Source: Jiangella endophytica
Lineage (GTDB): Bacteria > Actinomycetota > Actinomycetes > Jiangellales > Jiangellaceae
Reading direction: 5' to 3'
NCBI RefSeq assembly: GCF_003427025.1
Contig: NZ_QVAI01000003.1
Span: 496,001 to 560,000 of the forward strand
Length of the DNA stretch: 64,000 nucleotides
In this document: positions 55,641-64,000 of the stretch, piece after piece
Numbering within the stretch: the stretch's first letter is position 1
Layout: the number at the start of each line of letters is the position of its first letter
Position numbers and translations under genes: made by a program
Notes under the pieces: generated by a model
The model's input: the letters and a program-made list of their open reading frames with translations, nothing else
The model's database searches: none
What the model was told of the DNA's origin: nothing

Positions 55641-56672
55641 TCAGTCCCAGCGGAACCAGCGGGCCGCGGCGGCGAGACCGGCCACCGCCCAGACCGCGAG
55701 CACGGCGACCGATCCCCACGGCAGCCCGGCACCGTCGGCCAGGACCGAGCGCAGACCGTCCGCGAGGGCGCCGGTCGGTGTCAGCTCGAGGACCGTCCGC
55801 ACGCCCGACGGGAAGCCGGACAGCGGGATCACCACGCCGCCCAGAACCAGCAGTAACAGGTAGACGAGGTTGGCAGCGGCCAGCGTCGCCTCGGCGCGCA
55901 GCGTGCCCGCCATCAGCAGGCCGAGCCCGGCGAACGCCAGTGTCCCGGCGACCAGCAAGACGATCACGGCCAGCGGCGACCCCGACGGCCGCCACCCGAG
56001 CGCCAGCCCGAGTCCGCCGACCAGCACGACCTGCAACGCCTCGACGACCAGCACGGTCAGCGCCTTGGCCAGCAGCAACGTCCAGCGGGGGAGCGGCGAC
56101 GCGGCCAGGCGTTTGAGCGCGCCGTAGCGCCGCTCGTACGCGGTCGCGATCGCCAGCGACGTGAACGCCGTCGACATCACGCAGAGCGCCAGGATCCCCG
56201 GCACGAGGAAGTCGACCCGCTCGTAGTCGCCGGTGTCGAACACCGGCGCGGCGGTCAGCAGCCACAGCAGCACGACGGGGATCGCGGCGGTCAGCAGGAG
56301 CTGTTCGCCGTTGCGCAGCAGCAGGCGGATCTCGAACAGCGTCTGCGCCAGCAGCATCCGGCCGACCGGCGCCGCACCGGGAGCCGGCGTGAACAGGGAC
56401 GGCCGTGCGGACGAACGGCCGGACGGGCCGGGCGACGACTGGGAGTCGGGGGCGGGGGAGGCGCCGGACGAGCGCGGCGACGGCTGGGACGGCCGGGCCG
56501 ACGAGCGTCCCGACGGCTCGGGCGGTCCGGCGGTGGGGCGGGTCGGCTGGGACGGTCCGGCGGTGGGGCGCGGGGTTTCGGGCGGTCCGGCGGCGGGGCG
56601 GGTCGGCTCGGGCGGTCCGGCGGTGGGGCGCGGGAACTCGGGCGGCTGGCCGGTCGAGGGCGTCTCGGTCAC
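55641..56672 (-). CDS. ABC-2 type transporter permease
   Basis: A 343-residue permease. The first 100 residues are a Pro/Gly/Thr-rich cytoplasmic extension built from imperfect 12- to 13-residue repeats (PTAGPPEPTRPAAGPPE), unusual for the family. Six membrane helices follow (QLLLTAAIPVVLLWLLTAA, VPGILALCVMSTAFTSLAI, TLLLAKALTVLVVEALQVVLV, LAVIVLLVAGTLAFAGLGLLM, ANLVYLLLLVLGGVVIPLSG and the final VAVLAVWAVAGLAAAA). This is the ABC-2/DrrB-like exporter class. GTG 56672 overlaps the ATPase stop by four bases. The substrate is unknown. Confidence 0.9.
   Translation of the reverse strand: MTETPSTGQPPEFPRPTAGPPEPTRPAAGPPETPRPTAGPSQPTRPTAGPPEPSGRSSARPSQPSPRSSGASPAPDSQSSPGPSGRSSARPSLFTPAPGAAPVGRMLLAQTLFEIRLLLRNGEQLLLTAAIPVVLLWLLTAAPVFDTGDYERVDFLVPGILALCVMSTAFTSLAIATAYERRYGALKRLAASPLPRWTLLLAKALTVLVVEALQVVLVGGLGLALGWRPSGSPLAVIVLLVAGTLAFAGLGLLMAGTLRAEATLAAANLVYLLLLVLGGVVIPLSGFPSGVRTVLELTPTGALADGLRSVLADGAGLPWGSVAVLAVWAVAGLAAAARWFRWD
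56510..56660 (-). repeat. degenerate tandem repeat in the permease N-terminus
   Basis: About four units of a 36-39-base sequence around GGCGGTCCGGCGGTGGGGCG encode Pro-Thr-Ala-Gly-Pro-Pro-Glu repeats in the cytoplasmic extension of the permease. Confidence 0.85.
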
Positions 56673-57613
56673 GGCGCCGTCCTCTCCGCCGCGGCCCCGA
56701 TCAACTCCAGGTACACGTCCTCCAGCGACCGGTGCCCGACCTGCAGACCCTCCGCCAGGATGTCGTTCGCCGCGCACCAGGACGTCAGCGTCGCCAGCAG
56801 CCGCGGATCCACCACCGCCGCGACCTCGTACGAGCCCGGCGCGACCTCCTTCACCGAGGAGCCGTCGGGGAGCGCCGCCCGCAGCGAGGCGACGTCCAGA
56901 CGCGGCGGCCCGCCGAAGCGGATCACGTCGTCCGAGACACCGCTGGTCAGCTCCTGCGGCGTCCCCTCGGCCAGCACCCGCCCCGCGTCGATGATGACGA
57001 CCTGGTCGGCGAGCCGCTCGGCCTCGTCGATGAGGTGCGTCGTCAGCACGACGGTGACCCCGGCGGCCCGCAGCTCGTCCAGCAGCTGCCACGTCGCACG
57101 CCGCGCCTGCGGGTCCAGCCCGGCCGTCGGCTCGTCGAGGAACACCAGCTCGGGCCGCCCGACCAGCGCCGCCGCGAACGCGATGCGCTGTCGCTCGCCA
57201 CCGGACAGCCGGCGCAGCGGCGTCCGTCCGCGGGCCACCGACTCCAGGCCCAGCCGAGCGACCAGCATCGGCACGTCCAGCGGATCGGCGTGCAGGCGCG
57301 CCAGGTGGGACAGCAGCTCGACCGGCCGCGCGCCCGGATAGAACCCGGCGCCCTCCTGCAGCATGACGCCCACCCGCGGCCGCAGCCCCGCGCCGTCGCG
57401 CCAGGGGTCCAGCCCCAGCACGCGCACGGACCCGGCGTCGGGCCGGCGGAAGCCCTCGCAGATCTCGACGGTCGTCGTCTTGCCGGCGCCGTTCGGCCCG
57501 AGCACGGCGGTGAGGGTCCCGGCGGCCACCCGCAGGGACAGGCCGTCGACGGCGGTGACGGCGTCGTAGCGCTTGACCAGAGAAGTGATCTCGACGGCCG
57601 GCGCTGTGCTCAT
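56669..57613 (-). CDS. ABC-2 transporter ATP-binding protein
   Basis: A 314-residue ATPase of the DrrA/NodI class. Walker A GPNGAGKTTT is near residue 39, Q-loop LQEGAGFYPG, signature LSGGERQRIAFA near 136, Walker B LVFLDEPTAGLDP near 155 and the switch TTHLIDEAERL. The C-terminal 80 residues (GGPPRLDVASLRAALPDGS, ILAEGLQVGHRSLEDVYLELIG) are typical of drug/antibiotic exporters. ATG 57613. It is the first gene of the transporter pair and divergent from sufR; whether it is part of Fe-S biology is not known. Confidence 0.93.
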   Translation of the reverse strand: MSTAPAVEITSLVKRYDAVTAVDGLSLRVAAGTLTAVLGPNGAGKTTTVEICEGFRRPDAGSVRVLGLDPWRDGAGLRPRVGVMLQEGAGFYPGARPVELLSHLARLHADPLDVPMLVARLGLESVARGRTPLRRLSGGERQRIAFAAALVGRPELVFLDEPTAGLDPQARRATWQLLDELRAAGVTVVLTTHLIDEAERLADQVVIIDAGRVLAEGTPQELTSGVSDDVIRFGGPPRLDVASLRAALPDGSSVKEVAPGSYEVAAVVDPRLLATLTSWCAANDILAEGLQVGHRSLEDVYLELIGAAAERTAP

Positions 57614-57677
57614 CCCGCGAGTGTCGCACGGCGGCACCGGCCTGCCGCCGCCCGGTCGGGGCCTGCCGGAGCAACAA

Positions 57678-57692
57678 AGGTAAGGCTGACCT
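57678..57692. promoter_or_regulatory. iron-box-like dyad upstream of sufR
   Basis: AGGTAAGGCTGACCT has the dyad AGGT-N7-ACCT and matches 13 of 19 positions (57676-57694) of the IdeR/DmdR iron-box consensus built on TTAGGTTAGGCTAACC. It could be bound by an iron regulator or by SufR and may serve both divergent genes. Confidence 0.5.
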
Positions 57693-57710
57693 GCGTGATG
57701 CATCGCACGA

Positions 57711-57757
57711 TGAGGAGGTTGAGTCGGCGAATGAAAAAGAGCACGATGGTGTTGTGA
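57711..57757 (+). CDS. possible leader peptide overlapping sufR
   Basis: ATG 57711 (or 57731) reads [15 protein letters not shown] and stops at 57757 inside the sufR GTG (GTGA overlap). The short form starting at 57731 has AGGAGG twelve bases upstream. Overlap with the sufR start suggests translational coupling. Translation is not shown. Confidence 0.35.
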
Positions 57758-58488
57758 AAAACGTGCGCGAGGCCACGCGGGCACCGGGCGACGAGCCCGG
57801 CGTCCAGGAGGCGCACGCACGCACCCGGGAGCGGGTCGCCCGCTCCATCCTCGAGAACGGCCCCTCGACGGCGGCGGCGCTGGGCGAGCGCCTGGGGCTG
57901 ACCCCGGCTGCCGTGCGGCGCCACCTCGACACCCTGATGGGCGACGGCGTCATCGAGTCCCGCGAGGAGCGAGTCTACGGCCACCGCGGCCGCGGCCGCC
58001 CGGCCAAGGTGTTCGTGCTGACGCCGGCCGGTCGCGACGCGTTCGAGCAGGCCTACGACGACCTCGCGGTCGGTGCGCTGAGGTTCCTCGCCGAGACCGG
58101 GGGAGAACACCTCGTCGCCGAGTTCGCGCGTCGGCGCATTGCCGACCTCGAGGAGCGGTACCGGCCTATCATCGAATCGGTACCACCGGAGCAGCGCGCG
58201 GCCGCGCTCGCCGACGCCCTCAGCGCCGACGGTTACGCCGCGTCGGCCCAGGCCTCGCCGGTCACCGGCGAGCAACTGTGCCAGCACCACTGCCCGGTGG
58301 CACACGTCGCCGAGCAGTTCCCGCAGCTGTGCGAGGCCGAGACGGAGGCGTTCGCCCGGCTGCTCGACACCCACGTCCAGCGCATCGCCACCATCGCGCA
58401 CGGCGAGGGCGTCTGCACCACGCACATCCCCCGCGGCGGCAACGCCACGGACACCACGGGAAAGACGGAGAGGATCTCCCAGATATGA
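57754..58488 (+). CDS. sufR: Fe-S-sensing regulator of the suf operon (SufR type)
   Basis: A 244-residue repressor. An ArsR/DeoR-type winged helix (residues 26-95; [41 protein letters not shown]) is followed by a C-terminal part with the cluster-binding cysteines Cys176, Cys180, Cys193 and Cys221 ([23 protein letters not shown]). In cyanobacteria and mycobacteria SufR holds a [4Fe-4S] cluster and represses suf when clusters are sufficient. GTG 57754 is preceded by an overlapping small open frame. It overlaps sufB by four bases, so regulator and operon are coupled. Confidence 0.93.
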   Translation: MKNVREATRAPGDEPGVQEAHARTRERVARSILENGPSTAAALGERLGLTPAAVRRHLDTLMGDGVIESREERVYGHRGRGRPAKVFVLTPAGRDAFEQAYDDLAVGALRFLAETGGEHLVAEFARRRIADLEERYRPIIESVPPEQRAAALADALSADGYAASAQASPVTGEQLCQHHCPVAHVAEQFPQLCEAETEAFARLLDTHVQRIATIAHGEGVCTTHIPRGGNATDTTGKTERISQI

Positions 58489-59897
58489 CCACCACCGCTC
58501 ACCCCGAGCTCGAGGGCCTGGGTCGTTACGAGTACGGCTGGGCCGACAGCGACAGCGCCGGCGCGGCCGCGAAGCGCGGGCTGAACGAGGACGTGGTCCG
58601 CGAGATCTCCGCCCTCAAGAACGAGCCCGAGTGGATGCTCGAGACCCGGCTCAAGGCACTGCGGCTGTTCGACAAGAAGCCCATGCCGACGTGGGGCGCC
58701 GACCTCTCCACCATCGACTTCGAGAACATCAAGTACTTCGTCCGGTCGACGGAGAAGCAGGCGGCCTCGTGGGAGGACCTGCCCGAGGACATCAAGAACA
58801 CCTACGACAAGCTGGGCATCCCCGAGGCCGAGAAGCAGCGCCTCGTGGCCGGCGTCGCGGCGCAGTACGAGTCCGAGGTCGTCTACCACAAGATCCGTGA
58901 AGACCTCGAGGAGCAGGGCGTCATCTTCCTCGACACCGACACCGGCCTCAAGCAGTACCCCGAGCTGTTCAAGGAGTACTTCGCCTCGGTCATCCCGGCC
59001 GGCGACAACAAGTTCTCCGCGCTGAACACGGCGGTGTGGTCCGGCGGCAGCTTCATCTACGTGCCGAAGGGCGTCCACGTCGAGATCCCGCTGCAGGCCT
59101 ACTTCCGCATCAACACCGAGAACATGGGCCAGTTCGAGCGGACGCTGATCATCGCCGACGAGGACTCCTACATCCACTACGTCGAGGGCTGCACCGCCCC
59201 CATCTACACCTCCGACTCCCTGCACAGCGCGGTCGTCGAGATCGTGGTGAAGAAGGGCGCCCGGGTTCGCTACACGACCATCCAGAACTGGTCGAACAAC
59301 GTGTACAACCTGGTGACGAAGCGCGCCACGGCCGCCGAGGGCGCCACCATGGAGTGGATCGACGGCAACATCGGCTCGAAGATCACCATGAAGTACCCGG
59401 CCATCTACCTCATGGGCGAGCACGCCAAGGGCGAGACGCTGTCGCTGGCGTTCGCCGGCGAGGGGCAGCACCAGGACTCCGGGTCGAAGATGGTGCACCT
59501 CGCGCCCAACACGTCGAGCTCGATCGTGTCGAAGTCGGTCGCCCGCGGCGGCGGCCGGACGTCCTACCGCGGCCTGGTGCAGGTCATGCCGCGCGCCAGC
59601 CACAGCGCCAGCACAGTGCGCTGCGACGCGCTGCTGGTCGACACCATCTCGCGCTCCGACACCTACCCGTACGTCGACATCCGCAACGACGACGTCTCCA
59701 TGGGTCACGAGGCCACGGTCTCCAAGGTCAGCGAGGACCAGCTCTTCTACCTGATGAGCCGCGGCCTCACCGAGGAGGAGGCCATGGCGATGATCGTGCG
59801 TGGCTTCATCGAGCCCATCGCGCGCGAGCTGCCCATGGAGTACGCGCTGGAGCTGAACCGGCTGATCGAGCTGCAGATGGAGGGCGCGGTCGGCTGA
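58485..59897 (+). CDS. sufB: Fe-S cluster assembly scaffold SufB
   Basis: A 470-residue scaffold subunit on which Fe-S clusters form, as the SufBC2D complex. Conserved stretches are [16 protein letters not shown] (near residue 45), [25 protein letters not shown] (near 185), [23 protein letters not shown] with its cysteine near 240, and [26 protein letters not shown] near 410. ATG 58485 overlaps the sufR stop (ATGA). No intein, unlike some mycobacterial SufB proteins. Confidence 0.97.
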   Translation: MTTTAHPELEGLGRYEYGWADSDSAGAAAKRGLNEDVVREISALKNEPEWMLETRLKALRLFDKKPMPTWGADLSTIDFENIKYFVRSTEKQAASWEDLPEDIKNTYDKLGIPEAEKQRLVAGVAAQYESEVVYHKIREDLEEQGVIFLDTDTGLKQYPELFKEYFASVIPAGDNKFSALNTAVWSGGSFIYVPKGVHVEIPLQAYFRINTENMGQFERTLIIADEDSYIHYVEGCTAPIYTSDSLHSAVVEIVVKKGARVRYTTIQNWSNNVYNLVTKRATAAEGATMEWIDGNIGSKITMKYPAIYLMGEHAKGETLSLAFAGEGQHQDSGSKMVHLAPNTSSSIVSKSVARGGGRTSYRGLVQVMPRASHSASTVRCDALLVDTISRSDTYPYVDIRNDDVSMGHEATVSKVSEDQLFYLMSRGLTEEEAMAMIVRGFIEPIARELPMEYALELNRLIELQMEGAVG

Positions 59898-59947
59898 CGC
59901 CGCCGCCCGGACCGACCAGCAGCGCGACCACCCACGAGAGAGAGCAG

Positions 59948-61204
59948 ATGACCACGGCTAACATTCCGGCCTCGACGGAGAAGCATGCCTCGGCCGGTAC
60001 CGCTCAGCAGGCCCAGCACGGCCTCACCGAGCACTCGCACGGCGCCGGCGCGCCCGACCACGGCGGCAGCGCCTTCGACACCGTCGCGTCATTCGACGTC
60101 GCCGACCACGAGGTGCCGCGCGGGCGCGAGGAGGAGTGGCGCTTCACGCCCATGGCGCGGCTGCGCGGCCTGCACGACGACGCCCCGCTCGACGGCCACG
60201 ACTACGAGGTCAGCGTCGACGCCGACCCGCAGGTCGTCGTCGAGACGGTCGAGGCCGGCGACCCCCGGCGCGGCTCGTCCGGCTACGTGCCGAACGACCG
60301 CGTCAGTGCCCGGGCCTGGGCCGAGGCCGACAAGGTGCTCGCGATCACCGTCCCGGCCGACGCGATCGTCGACAAGCCGACGATCGTACGGCTGCGCGGC
60401 CTGAGCGCCGAGAAGGCCGCCGCGGGCCACGTCGTCATCACGGCCGAGCGGTTCAGCCAGTCCGTCGTGGTCCTCGAGCACGAGGGGTCGGCGGCGTTCG
60501 CCGACAACGTCGAGGTCATCACCCACGACGGCGCCCGGCTGACGCTGGTCACGCTGCAGGACTGGGCCGACGACGCCGTGCACCTGTCGCACCACCACGT
60601 CAGCGTCGGCCGCGACTCCGTCGTCAAGCACGTCGTGGTGAGCTTCGGCGGCGACCTCGTGCGCACGTCCGTCACGCTCGACTACTCCGCCCCCGGCGGC
60701 GACGCCGAGCTGCTCGGCCTGTACTTCGCCGACAGCGGCCAGCACCTCGAGAAGCGCCTGTTCGTCGACCACAACCAGCCCAACTGCCGCAGCAACGTGC
60801 TCTACAAGGGCGCGCTGCAGGGCTCGAAGGCGCACACCGTGTGGATCGGCAACGTGCTCATCCGGCCGGCCGCCGAGGGCATCAGCACCTACGAGCTCAA
60901 CCGCAACCTGGTGCTCACCGACGGCGCCCGCGCCGACTCCGTGCCGAACCTCGAGATCGAGACCGGCGAGATCGAGGGCGCCGGGCACGCCAGCGCCACC
61001 GGCCGGTTCGACGACGAGCAGCTGTTCTACCTGATGGCGCGGGGCATCCCGGCCGACGAGGCCCGCCGGCTGGTCGTGCGCGGCTTCTTCACCGAGCTGA
61101 TCAACAAGATCGGCGTACCGGAGATCGCCGAGCGGCTGACCGCCACCGTCGAGCGCGAGCTGGCGCTGGGCGAGGGCCTGCCGGCCGCCACGACGACGCA
61201 CTGA
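59948..61204 (+). CDS. sufD: Fe-S cluster assembly protein SufD
   Basis: A 418-residue partner of SufB with the same right-handed beta-helix fold. Diagnostic parts are GREEEWRFTPMARL (about residue 58), SVVVLEHEGSAAFADNVEV, LYFADSGQHLEKRLFVDHNQPNCRSNVLYKGALQG near 270, and HASATGRFDDEQLFYLMARGIPADEARRLVVRGFF near 340. The first 45 residues are hydrophilic, His/Gly/Ala-rich and not conserved. GAGAGAGCAG precedes ATG 59948. It lies 50 bases after sufB. Confidence 0.96.
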   Translation: MTTANIPASTEKHASAGTAQQAQHGLTEHSHGAGAPDHGGSAFDTVASFDVADHEVPRGREEEWRFTPMARLRGLHDDAPLDGHDYEVSVDADPQVVVETVEAGDPRRGSSGYVPNDRVSARAWAEADKVLAITVPADAIVDKPTIVRLRGLSAEKAAAGHVVITAERFSQSVVVLEHEGSAAFADNVEVITHDGARLTLVTLQDWADDAVHLSHHHVSVGRDSVVKHVVVSFGGDLVRTSVTLDYSAPGGDAELLGLYFADSGQHLEKRLFVDHNQPNCRSNVLYKGALQGSKAHTVWIGNVLIRPAAEGISTYELNRNLVLTDGARADSVPNLEIETGEIEGAGHASATGRFDDEQLFYLMARGIPADEARRLVVRGFFTELINKIGVPEIAERLTATVERELALGEGLPAATTTH

Positions 61205-61233
61205 CCACCGAGAACACCCGAGAGGCATCGAGA

Positions 61234-61992
61234 ATGAGCACCCTGGAGATCCGCGACCTGCACGTCTCCGTCGAGACCGAGGCCGGTCCCAAGGAGATCC
61301 TGCGCGGCGTCGACCTCACCGTCCGCAGCGGCGAGACGCACGCCATCATGGGCCCGAACGGGTCCGGCAAGTCCACCCTGGCCTACTCCCTGGCCGGGCA
61401 CCCGAAGTACACCGTCACCAGCGGCGAGGTGCTGCTCGACGGCGACGACGTGCTGGCCATGACGGTCGACGAGCGGGCCCGCGCCGGCCTGTTCCTGGCC
61501 ATGCAGTACCCGGTCGAGGTGCCGGGCGTGTCGGTGTCGAACTTCCTGCGCACCGCCAAGACCGCCGTCGACGGCGAGGCCCCGAAGCTGCGCACCTGGG
61601 TCAAGGACGTCAAGCAGGCCATGGACCAGCTGGCCATCGCCGACGACTTCGCCGAGCGCGACCTCAACACCGGCTTCTCCGGCGGTGAGAAGAAGCGGCA
61701 CGAGATCCTGCAGCTGGAGCTGCTGAACCCGAAGTTCGCCGTCCTCGACGAGACCGACTCCGGCCTCGACATCGACGCGCTGCGGGTGGTCTCCGACGGC
61801 GTCAACCGTTTCTCCGCGGGCGGCGACAAGGGCGTCCTGCTGATCACGCACTACACGCGCATCCTGCGCTACATCAAGCCCGACTTCGTGCACGTCTTCG
61901 TCGCCGGCCGCGTCGCCGAGGCGGGCGGCTCGGAGCTGGCCGAGAAGCTGGAGGAGAAGGGCTACGTCGACTACGTCGGCACCCCGGCCTGA
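61234..61992 (+). CDS. sufC: Fe-S cluster assembly ATPase SufC
   Basis: A 252-residue ABC-type ATPase powering the SufBD scaffold. Walker A GPNGSGKS is at residues 40-47, the ABC signature FSGGEKKRHEILQ near 150, Walker B FAVLDETDSGLDIDAL near 170, and the switch LLITHYTRILRYIKPDFVHV near 205. It is a soluble ATPase and not part of a membrane transporter. ATG 61234. Confidence 0.97.
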   Translation: MSTLEIRDLHVSVETEAGPKEILRGVDLTVRSGETHAIMGPNGSGKSTLAYSLAGHPKYTVTSGEVLLDGDDVLAMTVDERARAGLFLAMQYPVEVPGVSVSNFLRTAKTAVDGEAPKLRTWVKDVKQAMDQLAIADDFAERDLNTGFSGGEKKRHEILQLELLNPKFAVLDETDSGLDIDALRVVSDGVNRFSAGGDKGVLLITHYTRILRYIKPDFVHVFVAGRVAEAGGSELAEKLEEKGYVDYVGTPA

Positions 61993-62024
61993 CCCCGCCA
62001 CCGCTCGATCACTGAGGAGCCATC

Positions 62025-63290
62025 GTGAGCGCACCGCACAGCCCGCTGGACGTGGATCGGGTCCGCAAGGACTTCCCGATCCTCGAACGGCGGCTCGCCG
62101 GTGACCACCCGCTGGTCTACCTCGACTCCGCGAACACGTCGCAGAAGCCGACCGCCGTCCTCGACACCCTCGCCGAGCACTACACGCGCCACAACGCCAA
62201 CGTGGCGCGCGCCGTGCACCAGCTCGGCGAGGAGTCGACGGCGGCCTTCGAGGGCGCTCGCGACAAGCTCGCCGCGCTGATCAAGGCGCCCAGCCGCGAC
62301 GAGGTCATCTTCACCAAGAACGCCTCCGAGGCGCTCAACCTGGTCGCGCACACGCTGGCCAGCGGTCTGGCCGACGACCCGCGGTACCGCCTGGGCCCCG
62401 GCGACGAGATCGTCGTCACCGAGATGGAGCACCACTCCAACATCGTGCCGTGGCAGCTGGCCGCGAAGCGCACGGGCGCGGCGTTCCGCTGGTTCGGGCT
62501 CACCGACGACGGCCGGCTCGACCTCTCGACGATCGGTGAGCTGATCAACGAGCGGACGAAGATCGTCTCGCTGGTGCACCAGTCGAACAGCCTCGGCACC
62601 GTCAACGACGTCGCCACCGTCGTCGCCCGGGCCCGCGAGGTCGGCGCGCTCGTCCTGCTGGACGGGTCGCAGTCGGTGCCGCACCAGCCCATCGACGTCA
62701 CCGCGCTGGGCGTCGACCTGCTCGCGTTCACCGGCCACAAGATGGTCGGCCCCACCGGCATCGGCGTGCTGTGGGGCCGCCGCGAGGTGCTCGACGCGCT
62801 GCCGCCGTTCCTGGGCGGCGGCGAGATGATCGAGACCGTCGCGATGACGGGCTCCACCTTCGCCCCCATTCCGCACAAGTTCGAGGCCGGCACGCCGCCC
62901 ATCGCGCAGGCCATCGGCCTGGGCGCCGCCGTCGACTACCTCACCGGCATCGGCCTGGACCGCGTCCACGCGCACGAGCAGGCACTGACGGCGTACACGC
63001 TGGAGAAGCTGAACGCCGTCGACGGCGTCCGGATCATCGGCCCGAACAGCACCGAGAGCCGCGGCGGCACCGTCTCGTTCGTCCTCGACGGCGTCCACCC
63101 GCACGACGTCGGCCAGCTCCTCGACGAGCGGGGCGTGGCCGTGCGCGTCGGGCACCACTGCGCGCGACCCGTCTGCGTCCGGTACGGAATACCCGCGACC
63201 ACCCGAGCGTCGTTCTACCTGTACACCACGTTCGACGAGATCGACGCGCTCGCCGACGGTCTCCACCAGGTGAAGAGGTTCTTCGGGTGA
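62025..63290 (+). CDS. sufS: cysteine desulfurase SufS
   Basis: A 421-residue pyridoxal-phosphate enzyme supplying sulfur from cysteine. PLP Lys239 is in TGHKMVGPTG, VTEMEHHSNIVPWQ near 130 and DGSQSVPHQPID near 215 build the cofactor pocket, and the catalytic Cys379 sits in VGHHCARPVC. It is a group II (SufS-type) desulfurase and transfers sulfur to SufU. GTG 62025. The sufU start overlaps its stop by four bases. Confidence 0.97.
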   Translation: MSAPHSPLDVDRVRKDFPILERRLAGDHPLVYLDSANTSQKPTAVLDTLAEHYTRHNANVARAVHQLGEESTAAFEGARDKLAALIKAPSRDEVIFTKNASEALNLVAHTLASGLADDPRYRLGPGDEIVVTEMEHHSNIVPWQLAAKRTGAAFRWFGLTDDGRLDLSTIGELINERTKIVSLVHQSNSLGTVNDVATVVARAREVGALVLLDGSQSVPHQPIDVTALGVDLLAFTGHKMVGPTGIGVLWGRREVLDALPPFLGGGEMIETVAMTGSTFAPIPHKFEAGTPPIAQAIGLGAAVDYLTGIGLDRVHAHEQALTAYTLEKLNAVDGVRIIGPNSTESRGGTVSFVLDGVHPHDVGQLLDERGVAVRVGHHCARPVCVRYGIPATTRASFYLYTTFDEIDALADGLHQVKRFFG

Positions 63291-63748
63291 GCGACAGCCT
63301 GTACCAGGAGATCATCCTGGACCACTACAAGAATCCGAAAGGGCGCGGACTCCGCGAGCCGTTCGGCGGCGAGGCGCACCACGTCAACCCCACGTGCGGC
63401 GACGAGATCACCATCCGGGTCGCGCTCGACGGCGAGAAGATCACCGACGTCTCGTACGACGGCCAGGGCTGCTCGATCAGCCAGGCGTCGGCGAGCGTCC
63501 TGCACGAGCTGCTCACCGGCTCGACCGTCGACGACGCGTTCGCCACCGAGCGGGTGTTCACGGAGCTCATGCAGGGCCGCGGCCAGGTCGAGCCGGACGA
63601 GGACGTGCTCGGCGACGGCATCGCCTTCGCCGGCGTTGCCAAGTACCCCGCCCGCGTGAAGTGCGCGCTGCTGAGCTGGATGGCGTTCAAGGACGCGACC
63701 GCCCGGGCGCTCGCCGGCGCCGGGCCAATCGAGGAGGAGACCCGATGA
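63287..63748 (+). CDS. sufU: sulfur-acceptor SufU
   Basis: A 153-residue zinc protein that accepts sulfur from SufS. The ligands are visible: Cys37 and Asp39 (PTCGDEI), Cys62 (GQGCSIS) and Cys126 (RVKCALLSW); the insertion between the last two distinguishes SufU from IscU. LYQEIILDHYKNPKG is the family start. GTG 63287 overlaps the sufS stop (GTGA) and the next ATG overlaps its own stop. Confidence 0.97.
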   Translation: MSDSLYQEIILDHYKNPKGRGLREPFGGEAHHVNPTCGDEITIRVALDGEKITDVSYDGQGCSISQASASVLHELLTGSTVDDAFATERVFTELMQGRGQVEPDEDVLGDGIAFAGVAKYPARVKCALLSWMAFKDATARALAGAGPIEEETR

Positions 63749-64000
63749 CCGCCACCGTCGACCTCGAGGACCTCAAGGAGGCCCTCCGCGACGTCGTCGA
63801 CCCCGAGCTGGGCATCAACGTCGTCGACCTCGGCCTGATCTACGGCGTCACCGTCGACGAGCAGAACGTCGCCACCGTCGACATGACGCTCACCAGCGCC
63901 GCCTGCCCGCTCACCGACGTCATCGAGGAGCAGGCCGCGGCCGCCACCGACGGCCTGGTCGCCGAGCTGCGCATCAACTGGGTGTGGATGCCGCCGTGGG
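63745..64000 (+). CDS. MIP18/DUF59 metal-sulfur cluster assembly factor (partial, SufT-like)
   Basis: At least 85 residues; the gene runs off the window end. It reads DLKEALRDVVDPELGINVVDLGLIYGV (residues 9-35), then ATVDMTLTSAACPLTDVIEEQ with the conserved cysteine near residue 58, and INWVWMPPW at the edge. This is the DUF59 family found at the end of actinomycete suf operons and implicated in Fe-S protein maturation. ATG 63745 overlaps the sufU stop by four bases. Confidence 0.94.
   Translation, partial: MTATVDLEDLKEALRDVVDPELGINVVDLGLIYGVTVDEQNVATVDMTLTSAACPLTDVIEEQAAAATDGLVAELRINWVWMPPW

Overview
The window is a very GC-rich chromosomal segment from a high-GC Gram-positive (actinomycete). 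The lineage markers are direct: RbpA (RNA polymerase-binding protein), WhiA (sporulation regulator), a mycothiol-dependent maleylpyruvate-isomerase-type enzyme, the zwf partner OpcA, a SufR-BDCSU iron-sulfur operon and frequent GTG/TTG starts. The order uvrA / uvrC-rapZ-yvcK-whiA / gap-pgk-tpiA-secG-rbpA / pgl-opcA-zwf-pgi-tal-tkt / ctaB / ctaA / suf matches the core arrangement known from Streptomyces and relatives. The large modular subtilases would fit a Jiangella-like soil actinomycete, but that genus-level guess is inference.

Layout. 1-12 kb: a secreted subtilase (524-4285, minus) divergent from a TrmB/LuxR-type regulator; a TerC-family membrane protein behind a yybP-ykoY-type manganese riboswitch; a gene-free repeat-rich stretch (6.8-7.5 kb); a metallo-beta-lactamase-fold hydrolase coupled to a mycothiol-dependent enzyme; uvrA with a LexA-independent DNA-damage promoter. 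12-22 kb: a 2051-residue multidomain subtilase, a large LuxR (LAL/MalT-like) ATPase regulator and a Tat-type Rieske lipoprotein. 22-24.5 kb: a DUF559/AbiEi-type gene bracketed by two oppositely oriented copies of a palindromic element, then a small membrane channel-like protein. 24.6-30 kb: uvrC, rapZ, yvcK, whiA. 30-33 kb: a PTH2-like hydrolase and an NfeD-flotillin pair. 33-37 kb: the lower-glycolysis operon gap-pgk-tpiA, then secG and rbpA. 37-39 kb: a WYL regulator divergent from a DinB-ankyrin fusion, followed by a nested palindromic element. 39-47 kb: six pentose-phosphate/glycolysis genes in one minus-strand operon. 47-55.5 kb: ctaB and ctaA (heme A synthesis) enclosing a decayed gene, a MerR regulator and an intact paralogue of the decayed gene; then two bacterial PH-domain proteins. 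55.6-64 kb: an ABC-2 exporter divergent from the suf operon, whose last gene runs off the window.

The housekeeping genes cover linked tasks: nucleotide excision repair (uvrA, uvrC), carbon-flux and cell-wall signalling (rapZ, yvcK), glycolysis and NADPH supply, cytochrome-oxidase heme and Fe-S assembly. The intervals between these syntenic blocks hold the variable material: proteases and their regulators, palindromic repeats, tandem repeats and a pseudogene. I see no rRNA, tRNA, IS element, prophage or CRISPR array.
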